A DNA stretch of 64,000 nucleotides from Streptomyces sp. NBC_01439 (lineage in GTDB: Bacteria > Actinomycetota > Actinomycetes > Streptomycetales > Streptomycetaceae), in NCBI RefSeq assembly GCF_036227605.1, contig NZ_CP109487.1, forward strand, positions 4,407,501 through 4,471,500, given 5' to 3'. The number at the start of each line of letters is the position of its first letter. Position 1 is the stretch's first letter. Shown here one piece after another: positions 46,521-56,121 of this stretch. Both the position numbers and the translations under genes were made by a program. The notes beneath the pieces are model-generated. The model made no database searches. It had not been told where the DNA came from and saw only the letters and a program-made list of their open reading frames with translations.

Positions 46521-48071
46521 ATGCCCTCACGCCGTATAGCCGCAGCAACCGCCGCCCTGGCAGCCGCAGCCCTCGTCTCGCCGCTGCTGCTGGCCGGACC
46601 GGCCGGAGCCACCGGAAGCCCGCAGAGCGACGCCGCCCGGGGTGACGCGCTCGCCAAGAAGCTGGTCAAGGAAGCGACCGGCAAGGGCGCCTACAACCAC
46701 CTCAAGGTCCTGCAGTCGCTCGCCGACTACAACAACGGCAACCGCGCGGCCGGGTCCAAGGGGCACGTGCAGTCGGCCAAGTACATCGAGGCCGTGATGA
46801 AGGCGGCCGGCTACAAGGTCACCAAGAACGAATTCGACTTCGTGTACGTCGAAACCATCGAGGAGAAGCTGACGGTGGGCGGCGCGAACCAGCGCGACGT
46901 ACCGATCCACCTGATGTCGTACACGGCGAACAGCCCGGAGGGCGGTGTGACCGCCGGCGTCGCGGTCGCCCCGGTCGACGCGGACGGGACGAACGGCTGC
47001 GAGCCCGGCGACTTCGCCTCCGGCACCTTCACCGGCAAGATCGCCCTGGTCAAGCGCGGCGGTTGCACCTTCGCGGCGAAGCAGGCCAACGCGGCGGCGG
47101 CCGGCGCGGTCGGCGCGATCATCTACAACAACACCGCGGGCGCCCTGAACGGAACCCTCGGTGACCCGAACGTCGGCAAGGTCCCGACGGGCGGCATCAC
47201 CCAGGAGGACGGCGAGAAGCTCGCGGCCGAGGCCGCGGCCGGCCCGGTCGAGGTCACCCTCGACATCCGGCAGCTGCGCGAGAACCGCAAGACGTACAAC
47301 GTCATCGCCGAGACCAAGGGCGGCGACGAGAACAACACCGTCTTCCTCGGCTCGCACCTCGACTCGGTCGCGGCCGGCCCCGGCATCAACGACAACGGTT
47401 CCGGATCGGCCGGCATCCTGCAGGTCGCGCAGCGCCTCGCGAGCAGCCAGTCGAAGATCAAGAACAAGGTCAAGTTCGCCTGGTGGTCGGCGGAGGAGTT
47501 CGGCCTGCTCGGCTCCGAGGCGTACGTCGCCGGGCTGACGGACGCGCAGAAGAAGCAGATCAAGCTGTACCTGAACTTCGACATGATCGCCTCGCCGAAC
47601 GCCGCGTACTTCGTCTACGACGGCGACGACTCGGACGCGACCGGCGCGGGCCCCGGCCCGGAGGGCTCCGCCCAGCTGGAGAAGGGGATCAACGACTTCC
47701 TCGACTCGAAGAAGATCCCGCACGAGGGCACGGACTTCTCGGGCCGCTCGGACTACGGCCCCTTCATCGAGGTGGGCATCCCGTCCGGCGGCACCTTCAC
47801 CGGCGCCGAGGGCATCAAGACCGCGGAGCAGGCCGCGAAGTTCGGTGGCCAGGCGGGCGTCGCCTACGACGTGAACTACCACGGCAAGGGTGACGACATC
47901 ACCAACATCGACCAGAAGGCGCTCGACATCAACGTCGACGTCATCGCGGACGCGGTCGGCCACTACGCCTTCGACCTGGCCCCGCTGTCGAAGCCGGTCG
48001 TCTCGCAGCCGACGGGCGGCACGGGCAGCGGTGGCGGCCTGCACCAGGGCCACGACGAGCTGACGCAGTAG
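46521..48071 (+). CDS. Secreted M28 family aminopeptidase with PA domain
   Basis: Zinc aminopeptidase of 516 aa, resembling Streptomyces griseus aminopeptidase. Signal peptide 1-30 (ends AGPAGA). A PA domain is inserted at about 145-250 (GKIALVKRGGCTFAAKQANAAAAGAVGAIIYNN). Catalytic ligands are recognisable: GSHLDSVAAGPGINDNGSGSAGILQVAQRLA (His, Asp), WWSAEEFGLLGS (Glu pair), LYLNFDMIASP (Asp) and the later YHGKGDD (His). The C-terminus is Gly/Ser-rich with GGGLHQGHDE. GGAAGGA lies 5-11 nt before the ATG. A perfect hairpin follows the stop. Confidence 0.93.
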   Translation: MPSRRIAAATAALAAAALVSPLLLAGPAGATGSPQSDAARGDALAKKLVKEATGKGAYNHLKVLQSLADYNNGNRAAGSKGHVQSAKYIEAVMKAAGYKVTKNEFDFVYVETIEEKLTVGGANQRDVPIHLMSYTANSPEGGVTAGVAVAPVDADGTNGCEPGDFASGTFTGKIALVKRGGCTFAAKQANAAAAGAVGAIIYNNTAGALNGTLGDPNVGKVPTGGITQEDGEKLAAEAAAGPVEVTLDIRQLRENRKTYNVIAETKGGDENNTVFLGSHLDSVAAGPGINDNGSGSAGILQVAQRLASSQSKIKNKVKFAWWSAEEFGLLGSEAYVAGLTDAQKKQIKLYLNFDMIASPNAAYFVYDGDDSDATGAGPGPEGSAQLEKGINDFLDSKKIPHEGTDFSGRSDYGPFIEVGIPSGGTFTGAEGIKTAEQAAKFGGQAGVAYDVNYHGKGDDITNIDQKALDINVDVIADAVGHYAFDLAPLSKPVVSQPTGGTGSGGGLHQGHDELTQ

Positions 48072-48096
48072 GCGCGCGGGCAGGCAGATCAACAGA

Positions 48097-48128
48097 AGGG
48101 CCGGGATCCCGCAGCGGATCCCGGCCCT
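48097..48128. terminator. Hairpin after the M28 aminopeptidase gene
   Basis: AGGGCCGGGATCC and its complement form a 13-bp perfect stem with a 6-nt loop, 26 bp past the stop and 83 bp before the convergent methyltransferase stop. Likely terminator for one or both genes. Confidence 0.7.
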
Positions 48129-48210
48129 CCGTGCGTCGGGTCCTCGCCGCCGCCGACCCCACCCCCCGGGCCGAGCTAGTCCGGGCCGGCCGGGCCGGGT
48201 GTCCCGTCGA

Positions 48211-49203
48211 TCAGGCCCGGCCCGCGGCGACCGGCCACGCCGGGGCCGGGATGCCGGCCGGCTGGACCAGCCAGATGAAGGCGCCCAGCCCGGCGCGGTC
48301 CGTGAGCTCCGCCGCCTCGCCGGCCGAGGACAGGGCCTGTACGTAGGCCAACGGGTCCGTGGAGGCCAGGGCCAGCGGGGGCCGGGCGCCCGAGACGCCG
48401 AGCGCGGCCAGGGCCTCGCGCTGGGTCAGCAGGACGGCTCCCGGCCCCGCGCAGGAGTCCAGGGCAACGTGGGCGGTGACGTCGCAGGAGCCGTCCGGCG
48501 CCGGCGGGACCTCCCGACCGCCGCGAAAGCCCGTCAGGGTTCCGTAGGGGGGCCTTGCGCCCCGGGTGTGGGCGTAGTCCACCGCCACCGCCAGGCCCCG
48601 TGCCAGGGTCCCGGCGGCGGCCGCCCAGGCCTCGTCGCGGGCCCGGCCGATCTCGGCGCGGCCGCCGCCGGGCCACCACTCCTCCAGCCAGGCCCGGTCC
48701 GCGGCCTCCAGCGGGCCGCCCGCGCTCTCCGTACCGTCCGGGGCGACCAGCACGTAGCGACCGTCCTCGGCGACCTCCAGCGGCACGTTGTCCAGCCATT
48801 CGTTGGCGAAGAGCAGCCCCGTCGTCCCCTCGGGCGGGGCCGCGACCCAACGGATCCGCGGATCGAGCCCGGCGGGCCGCTCCGCCCGCTCCACGGCGTA
48901 CGGGCGCACCCGCGCGGCCGTCCCCGGATCCAGCGCGGCGAGCACCCCGACCAGCAGCTCCCCCCGCCCCGCCCCGACGTCGACCAGGTCCAGTTCCGCC
49001 GGGTGCCCGAGCTCGGCGTCCACCCGGTGCAGCAGCCGGGCCACGGCCGCGGCGTACAGCGGCGAGGCGTGCACGGAGGTACGGAAGTGCCCGGCGGGAC
49101 CCGGCCCGCCGGGCCGCACGTAGAAGCCGTCGGGCCCGTACAACGCGGCCTCCATCGCACTGCGCCACCGGACCGGAGTCACGCCTTCACCCTGAGAGCT
49201 CAC
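48211..49203 (-). CDS. SAM-dependent methyltransferase, MidA/NDUFAF7 family
   Basis: A 330-aa class I methyltransferase. The SAM site is visible in [19 protein letters not shown] (motif I), with [20 protein letters not shown], a MidA/NDUFAF7 hallmark, and [30 protein letters not shown]. In eukaryotes NDUFAF7 methylates an Arg of complex I subunit NDUFS2 (NuoD). A solitary nuoD gene occurs 5 kb downstream (54091-55233), which makes a similar substrate an attractive guess. Start GTG 49203; an in-frame GTG at 49182 is possible. Confidence 0.85.
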   Translation of the reverse strand: MSSQGEGVTPVRWRSAMEAALYGPDGFYVRPGGPGPAGHFRTSVHASPLYAAAVARLLHRVDAELGHPAELDLVDVGAGRGELLVGVLAALDPGTAARVRPYAVERAERPAGLDPRIRWVAAPPEGTTGLLFANEWLDNVPLEVAEDGRYVLVAPDGTESAGGPLEAADRAWLEEWWPGGGRAEIGRARDEAWAAAAGTLARGLAVAVDYAHTRGARPPYGTLTGFRGGREVPPAPDGSCDVTAHVALDSCAGPGAVLLTQREALAALGVSGARPPLALASTDPLAYVQALSSAGEAAELTDRAGLGAFIWLVQPAGIPAPAWPVAAGRA

Positions 49204-49309
49204 CGGACAAAGGCTAAGCTTCCGTCCACCTTGGGGAGTACGCCCCCGGCGTCAGGTTCGAACCTCTGGTTGACTCCAGCACCTATCTGCGTTCCCTACT
49301 CTGGGTTAC

Positions 49310-50512
49310 GTGCAGCGCCTCTACGACTTCTTCCGCAGACACCCGACGGGCGTCGACAGCTTCTGGGCTGTCTTCCTCTTCGGGATCGGCATGCTGCAAG
49401 TCGCCGACGACAGTTTCAGCAGCACCAGCGCACGGCTGCTCGCCGTCCCCGCCGTGGTCGCGATGAGCCTCGTGGTGGCCCTGCGCCGCAAGTGGACGCA
49501 GCCGATGTTCTGGCTGGCCGTCGGCACCGGCGTCTACAAGCTGATCACCCATACCGAGGTGAACAACGCCGACCTCGCGATGCTGATCATCCTGTACACG
49601 GTCGCCGCCTCCGCCGAGGTCTCGCGCCGGATGTCCCGTACCGCGCTCGCCATCGGCTTCCTCGCCTCCCCCCTGTACGCCCTGCGCTTCCAGGTGGACA
49701 GGGGCGGCTTCCGCGACAACGTCCTCTTCACGCTGTTCGCCATGGTCCCCTTCGCCCTCGCCTGGGTACTGGGCGACTCCCTGCGCACCCGCCGGGCCTA
49801 CTACGCCCAGCTCGTCGAACGGAACCAGCGCCTGGAGAACCAGCGCGAGGCCCAGGCCAAGGTGGCCGTGGCCGCCGAGCGCGCCCGGATCGCCCGCGAA
49901 CTGCACGACGTCGTCGCGCACAACGTTTCGGTGATGGTGGTCCAGGCGGACGGCGCGGCGTACGTCATGGACGCGGCCCCCGAACAGGCCAAGGAAGCCC
50001 TCCAGACCATCTCCGGCACCGGGCGCCAGGCGCTGGCCGAGATGCGGCGGCTGCTGGGCGTGCTGCGCACCGGCGAGCCGCAGGAGTCCGAGGACTACGT
50101 GCCCCAGCCGGACGTCGAGCAGATCGAGGTCCTGGTCGAGCAGGTCCGGACGGCCGGGCTCGCGGTGGACTTCGAGGTCGAGGGCGCCCCGCGGCGGCTG
50201 CCCAGCGGGGTCGAGCTGACGGCGTACCGGATCGTGCAGGAGGCGCTGACCAACACCCGCAAGCACGGCGGCCCCGACGCGAAGGCCACCGTCCGGCTGG
50301 TCTACTTCGACGACGGGCTCGGCCTGCTGGTCGAGGACAACGGCCGGGGCGCGGCCCACGAGCTGTACGAGGACGGCGGCGCGGACGGCGCCGGGCACGG
50401 GCTGATCGGCATGCGCGAGCGGATCGGTATGGTCGGCGGAACCCTGGACGCGGGGCCGCGGCCCGGTGGCGGCTTCCGGATCAGCGCACTGCTGCCCCTG
50501 AAGAAGAAATGA
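49310..50512 (+). CDS. NarL-type two-component sensor histidine kinase
   Basis: A 400-aa kinase. The N-terminal half (about 15-165) has five to six hydrophobic segments without an obvious extracellular domain. HisKA_3 follows (RARIARELHDVVAHNVSVMVVQA, His in ELHD), then the ATPase with N-box YRIVQEALTNTRKHG and G-boxes VEDNGRG and GHGLIGMRERIGMVGG. No signal-specific motif. Paired with the response regulator gene 17 bp downstream. The starting codon is GTG 49310. Confidence 0.9.
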   Translation: MQRLYDFFRRHPTGVDSFWAVFLFGIGMLQVADDSFSSTSARLLAVPAVVAMSLVVALRRKWTQPMFWLAVGTGVYKLITHTEVNNADLAMLIILYTVAASAEVSRRMSRTALAIGFLASPLYALRFQVDRGGFRDNVLFTLFAMVPFALAWVLGDSLRTRRAYYAQLVERNQRLENQREAQAKVAVAAERARIARELHDVVAHNVSVMVVQADGAAYVMDAAPEQAKEALQTISGTGRQALAEMRRLLGVLRTGEPQESEDYVPQPDVEQIEVLVEQVRTAGLAVDFEVEGAPRRLPSGVELTAYRIVQEALTNTRKHGGPDAKATVRLVYFDDGLGLLVEDNGRGAAHELYEDGGADGAGHGLIGMRERIGMVGGTLDAGPRPGGGFRISALLPLKKK

Positions 50513-50529
50513 CGAGGACGAGGTAACTG

Positions 50530-51207
50530 ATGTCCATCCGCGTGATGCTGGTCGACGACCAGGTGCTGCTGCGCACCGGTTTCCGTATGGTGCTCGCCGC
50601 CCAGCCGGACATGGAAGTGGTCGCCGAGGCGGGCGACGGCCTGGAGGCGCTGGAGGTGCTGCGGGCCACGAAGGTGGACGTGGTGCTGATGGACGTCCGC
50701 ATGCCCCGGCTGGACGGGGTGGAGGCGACGCGGCGGATCTGCGAGCCGGAGGAGCACCCGAAGGTGATCATCTTGACCACCTTCGACCTGGACGAGTACG
50801 CCTTCTCGGGCCTGAAGGCGGGCGCGAGCGGATTCATGCTGAAGGACGTCCCGCCGGGCGAGCTGCTCGCAGCCATCCGATCGGTGCACAGCGGGGACGC
50901 GGTGGTGGCCCCGTCGACGACGCGGCGCCTGCTGGACCGCTTCGCGCCGATGTTGCCGACGACCACGCAGGAGCCGCAGAACAAGGAGATCGAGCGGCTG
51001 ACGGAGCGCGAGCGCGAGGTCATGCTGCTGGTGGCTCAGGGCCTGTCGAACGGCGAGATCGCGGCCCGGCTGGTCCTGTCGGAGGCGACGGTGAAGACCC
51101 ACGTGGGCCGCATCCTGACCAAGCTCGGGCTGCGCGACCGGGTCCAGGTGGTGGTCCTTGCGTACGAAACGGGCCTGGTCCGCGCGGGCGGCGGCGGAGC
51201 CGGGTAG
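50530..51207 (+). CDS. NarL/LuxR family response regulator
   Basis: A 225-aa regulator partnered with the adjacent kinase. Receiver: MLVDDQVLLRTGFRMVL, phosphoacceptor Asp in VVLMDVRMPRLDG, Thr in IILTTFDLDEYAF, Lys in MLKDVPPGELL. LuxR HTH: LTEREREVMLLVAQGLSNGEIAARLVLSEATVKTHVGRILTKLGLRDRVQVVVLAYETGLV. RBS GACGAGG at 50514-50520 precedes the ATG. The target regulon is not evident. Confidence 0.92.
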   Translation: MSIRVMLVDDQVLLRTGFRMVLAAQPDMEVVAEAGDGLEALEVLRATKVDVVLMDVRMPRLDGVEATRRICEPEEHPKVIILTTFDLDEYAFSGLKAGASGFMLKDVPPGELLAAIRSVHSGDAVVAPSTTRRLLDRFAPMLPTTTQEPQNKEIERLTEREREVMLLVAQGLSNGEIAARLVLSEATVKTHVGRILTKLGLRDRVQVVVLAYETGLVRAGGGGAG

Positions 51208-51237
51208 GGAGTGATCGAGGGGGCGGCGCGGCGGCCG

Positions 51238-52023
51238 TCAGCCGCCCCGCTCCCCGCCGTCGACGAACCGCGTCTCCAGCGCGTCGCTGTAGCCGTTCAG
51301 TGGGTCGTCGGTCTCCAGGACGGCGAAGCGGCACCTGCTGTCACCGAGTGACAGCAGGGAGGTGCGCTCGGCGCGCAGTCCGCTGACGGCGGGGTCGATC
51401 GCCTTCATGAAGTTCACGTCGAACGCGCACATCACCGTCGTGACGGGCGTGGCGTCGTGACGGGCGAAGAAGTCGCGCCAGAAGCAGCGTCTGACGTTCA
51501 TCTCGAAGAGCCCCGGCCCCGGCCGTTGGAAGTCGAACTCGAAGTGGGCGGGGTAGAGCTTCACCATCACTCGGCAGGTCTTCTCGATCTTGTCGAGCGC
51601 GTGGTCCCTCTCGTTGAGGGTCGAGAAGGCCATGTCGTAGGGGCGCCTCAGCACCGGGCTCATCGCGTGCTGGAGATAGCGGATCGTGCGCCTGCGGTCC
51701 CCTTCGAACAGGGGGACCAGCGTCTCGAAGGCGGCGAATACCACGGCACCGATCAGCAGCGCGCCCTTCGACGGTCCGTCGGTGGCCATGTCCTCGTCCG
51801 CGTCGGCGATCTCCTTCGCCCGCGCGCGGATCGCGTCGATCAGCTCGTCCTCGCGATCGGGCGCCACGTGGTGGAGGTGCTTGCGGACTTCGCCCAGGAA
51901 CCTGCGGGGCATGACGCGACCCATCAACCAGTGGGCTTCTGCTCCGATTGCCTTGTCGATGGCATCCACAACGGCACCCTGCGTGCTGATCGCGATCAGA
52001 GGCGGCCCGAGGTGTACGGCCAC
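51238..52023 (-). CDS. Protein resembling the L-2-amino-thiazoline-4-carboxylate hydrolase family
   Basis: A 261-aa soluble protein. The C-terminal half shows FEFDFQRPGPGLFEMNVRRCFWRDFFARHDATPVTTVMCAFDVNFMKAIDPAVSGLRAERTSLLSLGDSRCRFAVLE, with the Cys/Asp/His arrangement (RCF...HD...CAFD..F....D......R..SL..GD..C.F) of ATC-hydrolase-like proteins. The actual substrate is often unknown in this family. N-terminal half helical with KALLIGAVVFAAFETLVPLFEG-like segments. Convergent with the response regulator gene. Start ATG near 52023. Confidence 0.65.
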   Translation of the reverse strand: MAVHLGPPLIAISTQGAVVDAIDKAIGAEAHWLMGRVMPRRFLGEVRKHLHHVAPDREDELIDAIRARAKEIADADEDMATDGPSKGALLIGAVVFAAFETLVPLFEGDRRRTIRYLQHAMSPVLRRPYDMAFSTLNERDHALDKIEKTCRVMVKLYPAHFEFDFQRPGPGLFEMNVRRCFWRDFFARHDATPVTTVMCAFDVNFMKAIDPAVSGLRAERTSLLSLGDSRCRFAVLETDDPLNGYSDALETRFVDGGERGG

Positions 52024-52119
52024 GGTGGGCGGCCTGGGCCCGGTTCTTCATCCCCGAATTCGGCGACAAAAAGCGTACTACCGGGCCCATCCGGTCGCCA
52101 CCCGGCGCCGGGCGCCGGT

Positions 52120-53562
52120 TCAGGCGTCCGCGCCCGCCCCCGTCATCCAGCGGTCCGGACGGGCTGCGGCCCGGGAGGTGCGGGAGCGGGCGGCCTGGGC
52201 GTGCAGCAGGGTCGCGGCCTCCGGCTCCGGGCGGAGCCTGGCCGTGACCGTGCAGTTCGCGCCGGTGTCCACGTGCACGTCGGCGACGCCGCGGGCGCGG
52301 GACCAGGGGCCCTGCGTGAGGCGGACGCTCTGCACCTTGGCGTGCGGGACGAGGTCCGTACGCCGGCACAGGCGGCCGTGCCGGGCGGCGAACACCTCCG
52401 GGGAGAGCGCCAGGGCGTAGCCCTTCCACCACACCGGGACCACCCAGCGGGACCCGGTCCGCGGGGAGCCGGAGAAAGACAGGGCCGCCAGGTCCACCCC
52501 GGGCAGCACCCGGGCGATGACGGCGGTGGCGGCGTCCCGCGAGGCCACCGGGACCAGGACCGTGTTGTCCGAGCCGGCGACCTTCAGCTCGACGCGGACC
52601 AGGCCGCGCCGCCTCCACAGCAGCGGCTCCACGATCCGTACGTTCTGCACGCGCCCCGGCGGCACGGTCTCGTGGGCCCGGTCCAGCAGGCCGTGGTCCA
52701 GCCGCAGCCCGTCCGGGGACTCGGCGACCCGCCAGTCGTACTCGGTGAGGAAGCGGCCCGCGGTGCCCGCCCAGACCGCGCCGAGCATCGGGAGCACGGA
52801 GACCAGGGCCGCCCACGGGCTGGAACTGAGCCACCACACGACGACCGGCACGGTGAGCCCCGGGACCAGCAGGACCCAGGCACCCAGGTTGAGCAAGAGG
52901 GACACGAGGAGCTCGCGCGGGGTCACCCGCAGCAGTTCGCGCTCGGGGGCCTCGCCCAGGCTCACGGCTTCCTCGGGGGCGAAACCGGCCGCGCGGGCGA
53001 GGAGCTCGGCGCGCAGGGCGACGGCCTCCTTCTCGCTGAGGAAGGACAGCTGGTCCTTGTCCTCGGTGCCGATGACGTCGAGCCGGAGGCTGGCGACTCC
53101 GGTCAGCCGGGCCAGGAGGGGGCGCGTGACGTCCACGGCCTGGAGCCGGTCGAGGCGGATGTGCGCGGTGCGGCGGAAGAAGAGACCGCTGCGGATGCGC
53201 AGTTCGGTGTCGGTGATGGCGTAGTGGGTGAACCACCAGCTCAGGAATCCGTAGGCGCCGAAGACCACGATCAGGCCCACCACCGCCGCCACCCGCAGGA
53301 GGGCGGACAGGTCGGCCACCCATCTCCCGGCCTGGTCGCCCTGCTGGGCGATCACGCCGACGGTCGCGGCGATCGGCACCCAGGCGCGGCGCAGCGGGGT
53401 GAAGGGGTGCAACCGGCGCTCCACGACGGAACCGCTCGCGGGGTCGGTGGTGGGGTCGGTGGTGGGATCGGCGGCGGGGTCGACTGTGGAACCGCTCGCG
53501 GGACTGCCCGCAGGACCGCCCGTGGCGGGTACGCCGGCGCCGTCGGCCGGGGCGGGGCTCAC
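52120..53562 (-). CDS. YdbT-like membrane protein with PH domains
   Basis: A 480-aa protein using GTG 53562, which overlaps the stop of the upstream PH gene by 4 nt (GTGA). After an Asp/Pro/Thr-rich N-terminal tail (VDPAADPTTDPTTDP), paired hydrophobic segments (about 62-105 and 220-270) alternate with bPH2-type domains (SWWFTHYAITDTELRIRSGLFFRRTAHIRLDRLQAVDVTRPLLARL, EYDWRVAESPDGLRLDHGLLDRAHETVPPGRVQNVRIVEPLLWRRRGLVRV and a third near the C-terminus). This is the YdbS/YdbT arrangement. Role in membrane or envelope homeostasis is likely but unproven. Confidence 0.85.
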   Translation of the reverse strand: MSPAPADGAGVPATGGPAGSPASGSTVDPAADPTTDPTTDPASGSVVERRLHPFTPLRRAWVPIAATVGVIAQQGDQAGRWVADLSALLRVAAVVGLIVVFGAYGFLSWWFTHYAITDTELRIRSGLFFRRTAHIRLDRLQAVDVTRPLLARLTGVASLRLDVIGTEDKDQLSFLSEKEAVALRAELLARAAGFAPEEAVSLGEAPERELLRVTPRELLVSLLLNLGAWVLLVPGLTVPVVVWWLSSSPWAALVSVLPMLGAVWAGTAGRFLTEYDWRVAESPDGLRLDHGLLDRAHETVPPGRVQNVRIVEPLLWRRRGLVRVELKVAGSDNTVLVPVASRDAATAVIARVLPGVDLAALSFSGSPRTGSRWVVPVWWKGYALALSPEVFAARHGRLCRRTDLVPHAKVQSVRLTQGPWSRARGVADVHVDTGANCTVTARLRPEPEAATLLHAQAARSRTSRAAARPDRWMTGAGADA

Positions 53563-54059
53563 AGGCCCGCCGACCTTGCCTCGCCGAGGGCGGTGAGCCG
53601 GTCTCGCAGCCGCTCCGCCTCGACCGGCACCAACCCGGGAATCTTGGCGTCGGTGGCGGCCGCGGCCGTGTGCAGCTGCACGGAGGCCAGACCGAAGCGC
53701 CGCTCCAGCGGACCGGAGGTGACCTCCACCAGTTGCATCCGCCCGTACGGCACCACGGTCTCCTTCCGCCACAGCACGCCCCGGCTGATCAGCAGGTCGT
53801 CCGCGCGCTCGGCGTACCGCCAGGACCGCCAGTTCCGGCCGAGGAGCACCCAGCCCCAGGCCAGGACCGCGAGCCAGAACGCCCCGAGGGCAGCCCACGG
53901 CAGGCCGAGCGTCAGCCCCAGTACGACGGTGGTCACGACGGCGAGCAGCACCGTCCATATCAGCAACAGCGTCCGCCGCAGAATCAGCAGCCCGCCCGGT
54001 AGGCCGACCCATGCGGGTTCGCCCGTCTCACTCATCTCACTCATCGTCCCCGTTTCCAT
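53559..54059 (-). CDS. YdbS-like membrane protein with PH domain
   Basis: A 166-aa protein with two membrane segments (about 27-45 and 52-70) followed by one bPH2 domain (WRYAERADDLLISRGVLWRKETVVPYGRMQLVEVTSGPLERRFGLASVQLHTA). Operonic and translationally coupled to the larger YdbT-like gene. Start ATG 54059 (an ATG five codons later is an alternative). The pair likely forms a complex at the membrane. Confidence 0.85.
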   Translation of the reverse strand: METGTMSEMSETGEPAWVGLPGGLLILRRTLLLIWTVLLAVVTTVVLGLTLGLPWAALGAFWLAVLAWGWVLLGRNWRSWRYAERADDLLISRGVLWRKETVVPYGRMQLVEVTSGPLERRFGLASVQLHTAAAATDAKIPGLVPVEAERLRDRLTALGEARSAGL

Positions 54060-54090
54060 GCGTCCACCCTAGGGCTGAGACAATGCCCGC

Positions 54091-55233
54091 ATGACGGAGA
54101 CCACGGTCGGTATCGGCGGAGCGGCGGAGAGCACCGACATGGTGCTCAACATCGGCCCCCAGCACCCTTCCACGCACGGCGTGCTGCGCCTGCGCCTCGT
54201 CCTGGACGGCGAGCGGATCGTCAGTGCGGAACCGGTGGTCGGTTACATGCACCGCGGTGCGGAGAAGCTCTTCGAGGCCCGCGACTACCGGCAGATCGTA
54301 ATGCTCGCGAACCGCCACGACTGGCTGTCGGCGTTCTCGAACGAGCTGGGCGTGGTCATGGCGGTCGAGCGGATGCTCGGCATGGAGGTCCCCGAGCGGG
54401 CCGTGTGGATGCGGACGCTGCTGGCCGAGCTGAACCGGGTGCTGAATCACCTGATGTTCCTCGGTTCGTACCCCCTCGAACTGGGTGGGATCACCCCGAT
54501 CTTCCACGCGTTCCGCGAACGCGAGGAGCTCCAGGCCGTGATGGAGGAGATCTCCGGCGGCCGCATGCACTACATGTTCAACCGCGTCGGCGGCCTCAAG
54601 GAAGACCTCCCGGCCGGCTGGCTCGGGCGGGCCCGCGCGGCGATCGCCGACGTCCGCACCCGGATGGACGTCTACGACAAGCTGGTCCACGGGAACGAGA
54701 TCTTCCGCGCCCGCACGCGCGGGGTCGGCGTCCTGTCCGCCGAAGCGGTGCACGCGTACGGGGTCTCCGGCCCGATCGCCCGCGCCTCCGGAGTCGACTT
54801 CGACCTGCGCCGCGACGAGCCCTACCTGGCCTACGGCGAGCTCCAGGACGTCCTGAAGGTGATCACCCGCACCGAGGGCGACTGCCTGGCCCGCTTCGAG
54901 TGCCTGCTGGACCAAACCCACAACGCGCTCGACCTGGCCGTGGCCTGCCTGGACCGGATGGACGACCTCCCGCCGGGACCGATCAACCAGCGGCTGCCCA
55001 AGGTGCTGAAGGCCCCCGAGGGACACACGTACGCCTGGACCGAGAACCCCCTCGGCATCAACGGCTACTACCTCGTCTCCAAGGGGGAGAAGACCCCGTA
55101 CCGGCTGAAGCTGCGCAGCGCCTCGTACAACAACATCCAGGCGCTGGCCGTGCTGCTGCCGGGCCAGTTGGTGGCCGACATGGTGGCGATCTTGGGCTCG
55201 CTCTTCTTCGTCGTCGGTGACATCGACAAATAG
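54091..55233 (+). CDS. nuoD: Solitary NADH-quinone oxidoreductase subunit D-like protein
   Basis: A 380-aa homologue of the 49-kDa/NDUFS2 subunit of complex I, which helps form the quinone site. Visible are [76 protein letters not shown] and the C-terminal [10 protein letters not shown]. No other nuo gene is nearby, so this is the second, stand-alone copy seen in many streptomycetes. The HRG Arg (about R55) sits where NDUFS2 is methylated in animals by NDUFAF7; a MidA gene is at 48211-49203. Confidence 0.93.
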   Translation: MTETTVGIGGAAESTDMVLNIGPQHPSTHGVLRLRLVLDGERIVSAEPVVGYMHRGAEKLFEARDYRQIVMLANRHDWLSAFSNELGVVMAVERMLGMEVPERAVWMRTLLAELNRVLNHLMFLGSYPLELGGITPIFHAFREREELQAVMEEISGGRMHYMFNRVGGLKEDLPAGWLGRARAAIADVRTRMDVYDKLVHGNEIFRARTRGVGVLSAEAVHAYGVSGPIARASGVDFDLRRDEPYLAYGELQDVLKVITRTEGDCLARFECLLDQTHNALDLAVACLDRMDDLPPGPINQRLPKVLKAPEGHTYAWTENPLGINGYYLVSKGEKTPYRLKLRSASYNNIQALAVLLPGQLVADMVAILGSLFFVVGDIDK

Positions 55234-55269
55234 CCCGTCCGGGGGCGATGCCCGATCTAGGGTGATCTC

Positions 55270-56121
55270 ATGATCATCTCTGGTATCTACGCCGCGTACC
55301 TGGAGCGGATCGGCATCGCCGAACCCGGATCCCCCTCCGTCGAAGGGCTGTTCGCGCTCACGCGGGCCCATCTGGAGCGGATCCCCTTCGAGAACACCGA
55401 GATCCAGCTGGGCCGACCGCCGGGCATCGACCCCGAGCTGTCCGTGCGCCGCATCGGCGCCGGGCGCGGCGGCTACTGCTTCCACCTCAACGGCGCCTTC
55501 GCGGCGCTGCTGGAGCGCCTCGGCTACGACGTTACCCGCCACGTCGGGGGCATGACGGCGGACCGCGAGTCCGGAGAGGTGAGCGGTGACCACCTCACCC
55601 TGACCGTACGGATCGACGGGGAGGCCTACTTCGTGGACGTCGGCCTGGGCGACGGCCCGCCCGAGCCGCTGCCGCTGCGCGAGGGCTCCTACGAGCTGGG
55701 CTTCCGCTACGGCCTGCGGCCGCTGGGCAGCGCGGACGGACCCGACGCGGGCTGGACCTTCCTCAACGAGAGCTCGCCCTTCCCCGCGATGAACTTCCGC
55801 TCGGCCCCCGCGACCATGGCCGACTTCGAGGCCGAGCACCTGCGGCTGTCCACCGCCGAGGACTCCCCCTTCCTGCAGTCCTTCTTCATGCTGCGGCGCA
55901 ACGGCGAGGTCATGAACCGGTTGCACGGCAAGGTCCTGCTGACCCTCGAACCGCAGGGCGGCCGCGACAAGCGCGAACTGGCCGGCCCGGAGGAGCTCTT
56001 CGAGGCCATGTCCACCGTCTTCGGACGGGAGCTCGACGACCTGACGGCGGCGGACCGGGCGGCGCTGTGGGCCCGGATCGAGCGGGCGCACGAGGCGTGG
56101 CTCGCTTCCCAGCAGGACTGA
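55270..56121 (+). CDS. Arylamine N-acetyltransferase
   Basis: A 283-aa NAT enzyme that transfers acetyl from acetyl-CoA to arylamines or hydrazines. The catalytic triad context is clear: Cys in RIGAGRGGYCFHLNGAFAALLERLGYDV, His in SGDHLTLTV, Asp in YFVDVGLGDG. The family segment HLERIPFENTEIQLG is near the N-terminus. Related enzymes also act in amide synthase reactions of natural products, but no polyketide genes are near. Follows nuoD after 36 bp. Confidence 0.93.
   Translation: MIISGIYAAYLERIGIAEPGSPSVEGLFALTRAHLERIPFENTEIQLGRPPGIDPELSVRRIGAGRGGYCFHLNGAFAALLERLGYDVTRHVGGMTADRESGEVSGDHLTLTVRIDGEAYFVDVGLGDGPPEPLPLREGSYELGFRYGLRPLGSADGPDAGWTFLNESSPFPAMNFRSAPATMADFEAEHLRLSTAEDSPFLQSFFMLRRNGEVMNRLHGKVLLTLEPQGGRDKRELAGPEELFEAMSTVFGRELDDLTAADRAALWARIERAHEAWLASQQD

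Noticed and set aside
55270..56121. Arylamine N-acetyltransferase as an amide synthase of an ansamycin cluster
   Set aside because: No polyketide or AHBA genes are present in the window, so a cluster role is not supported.
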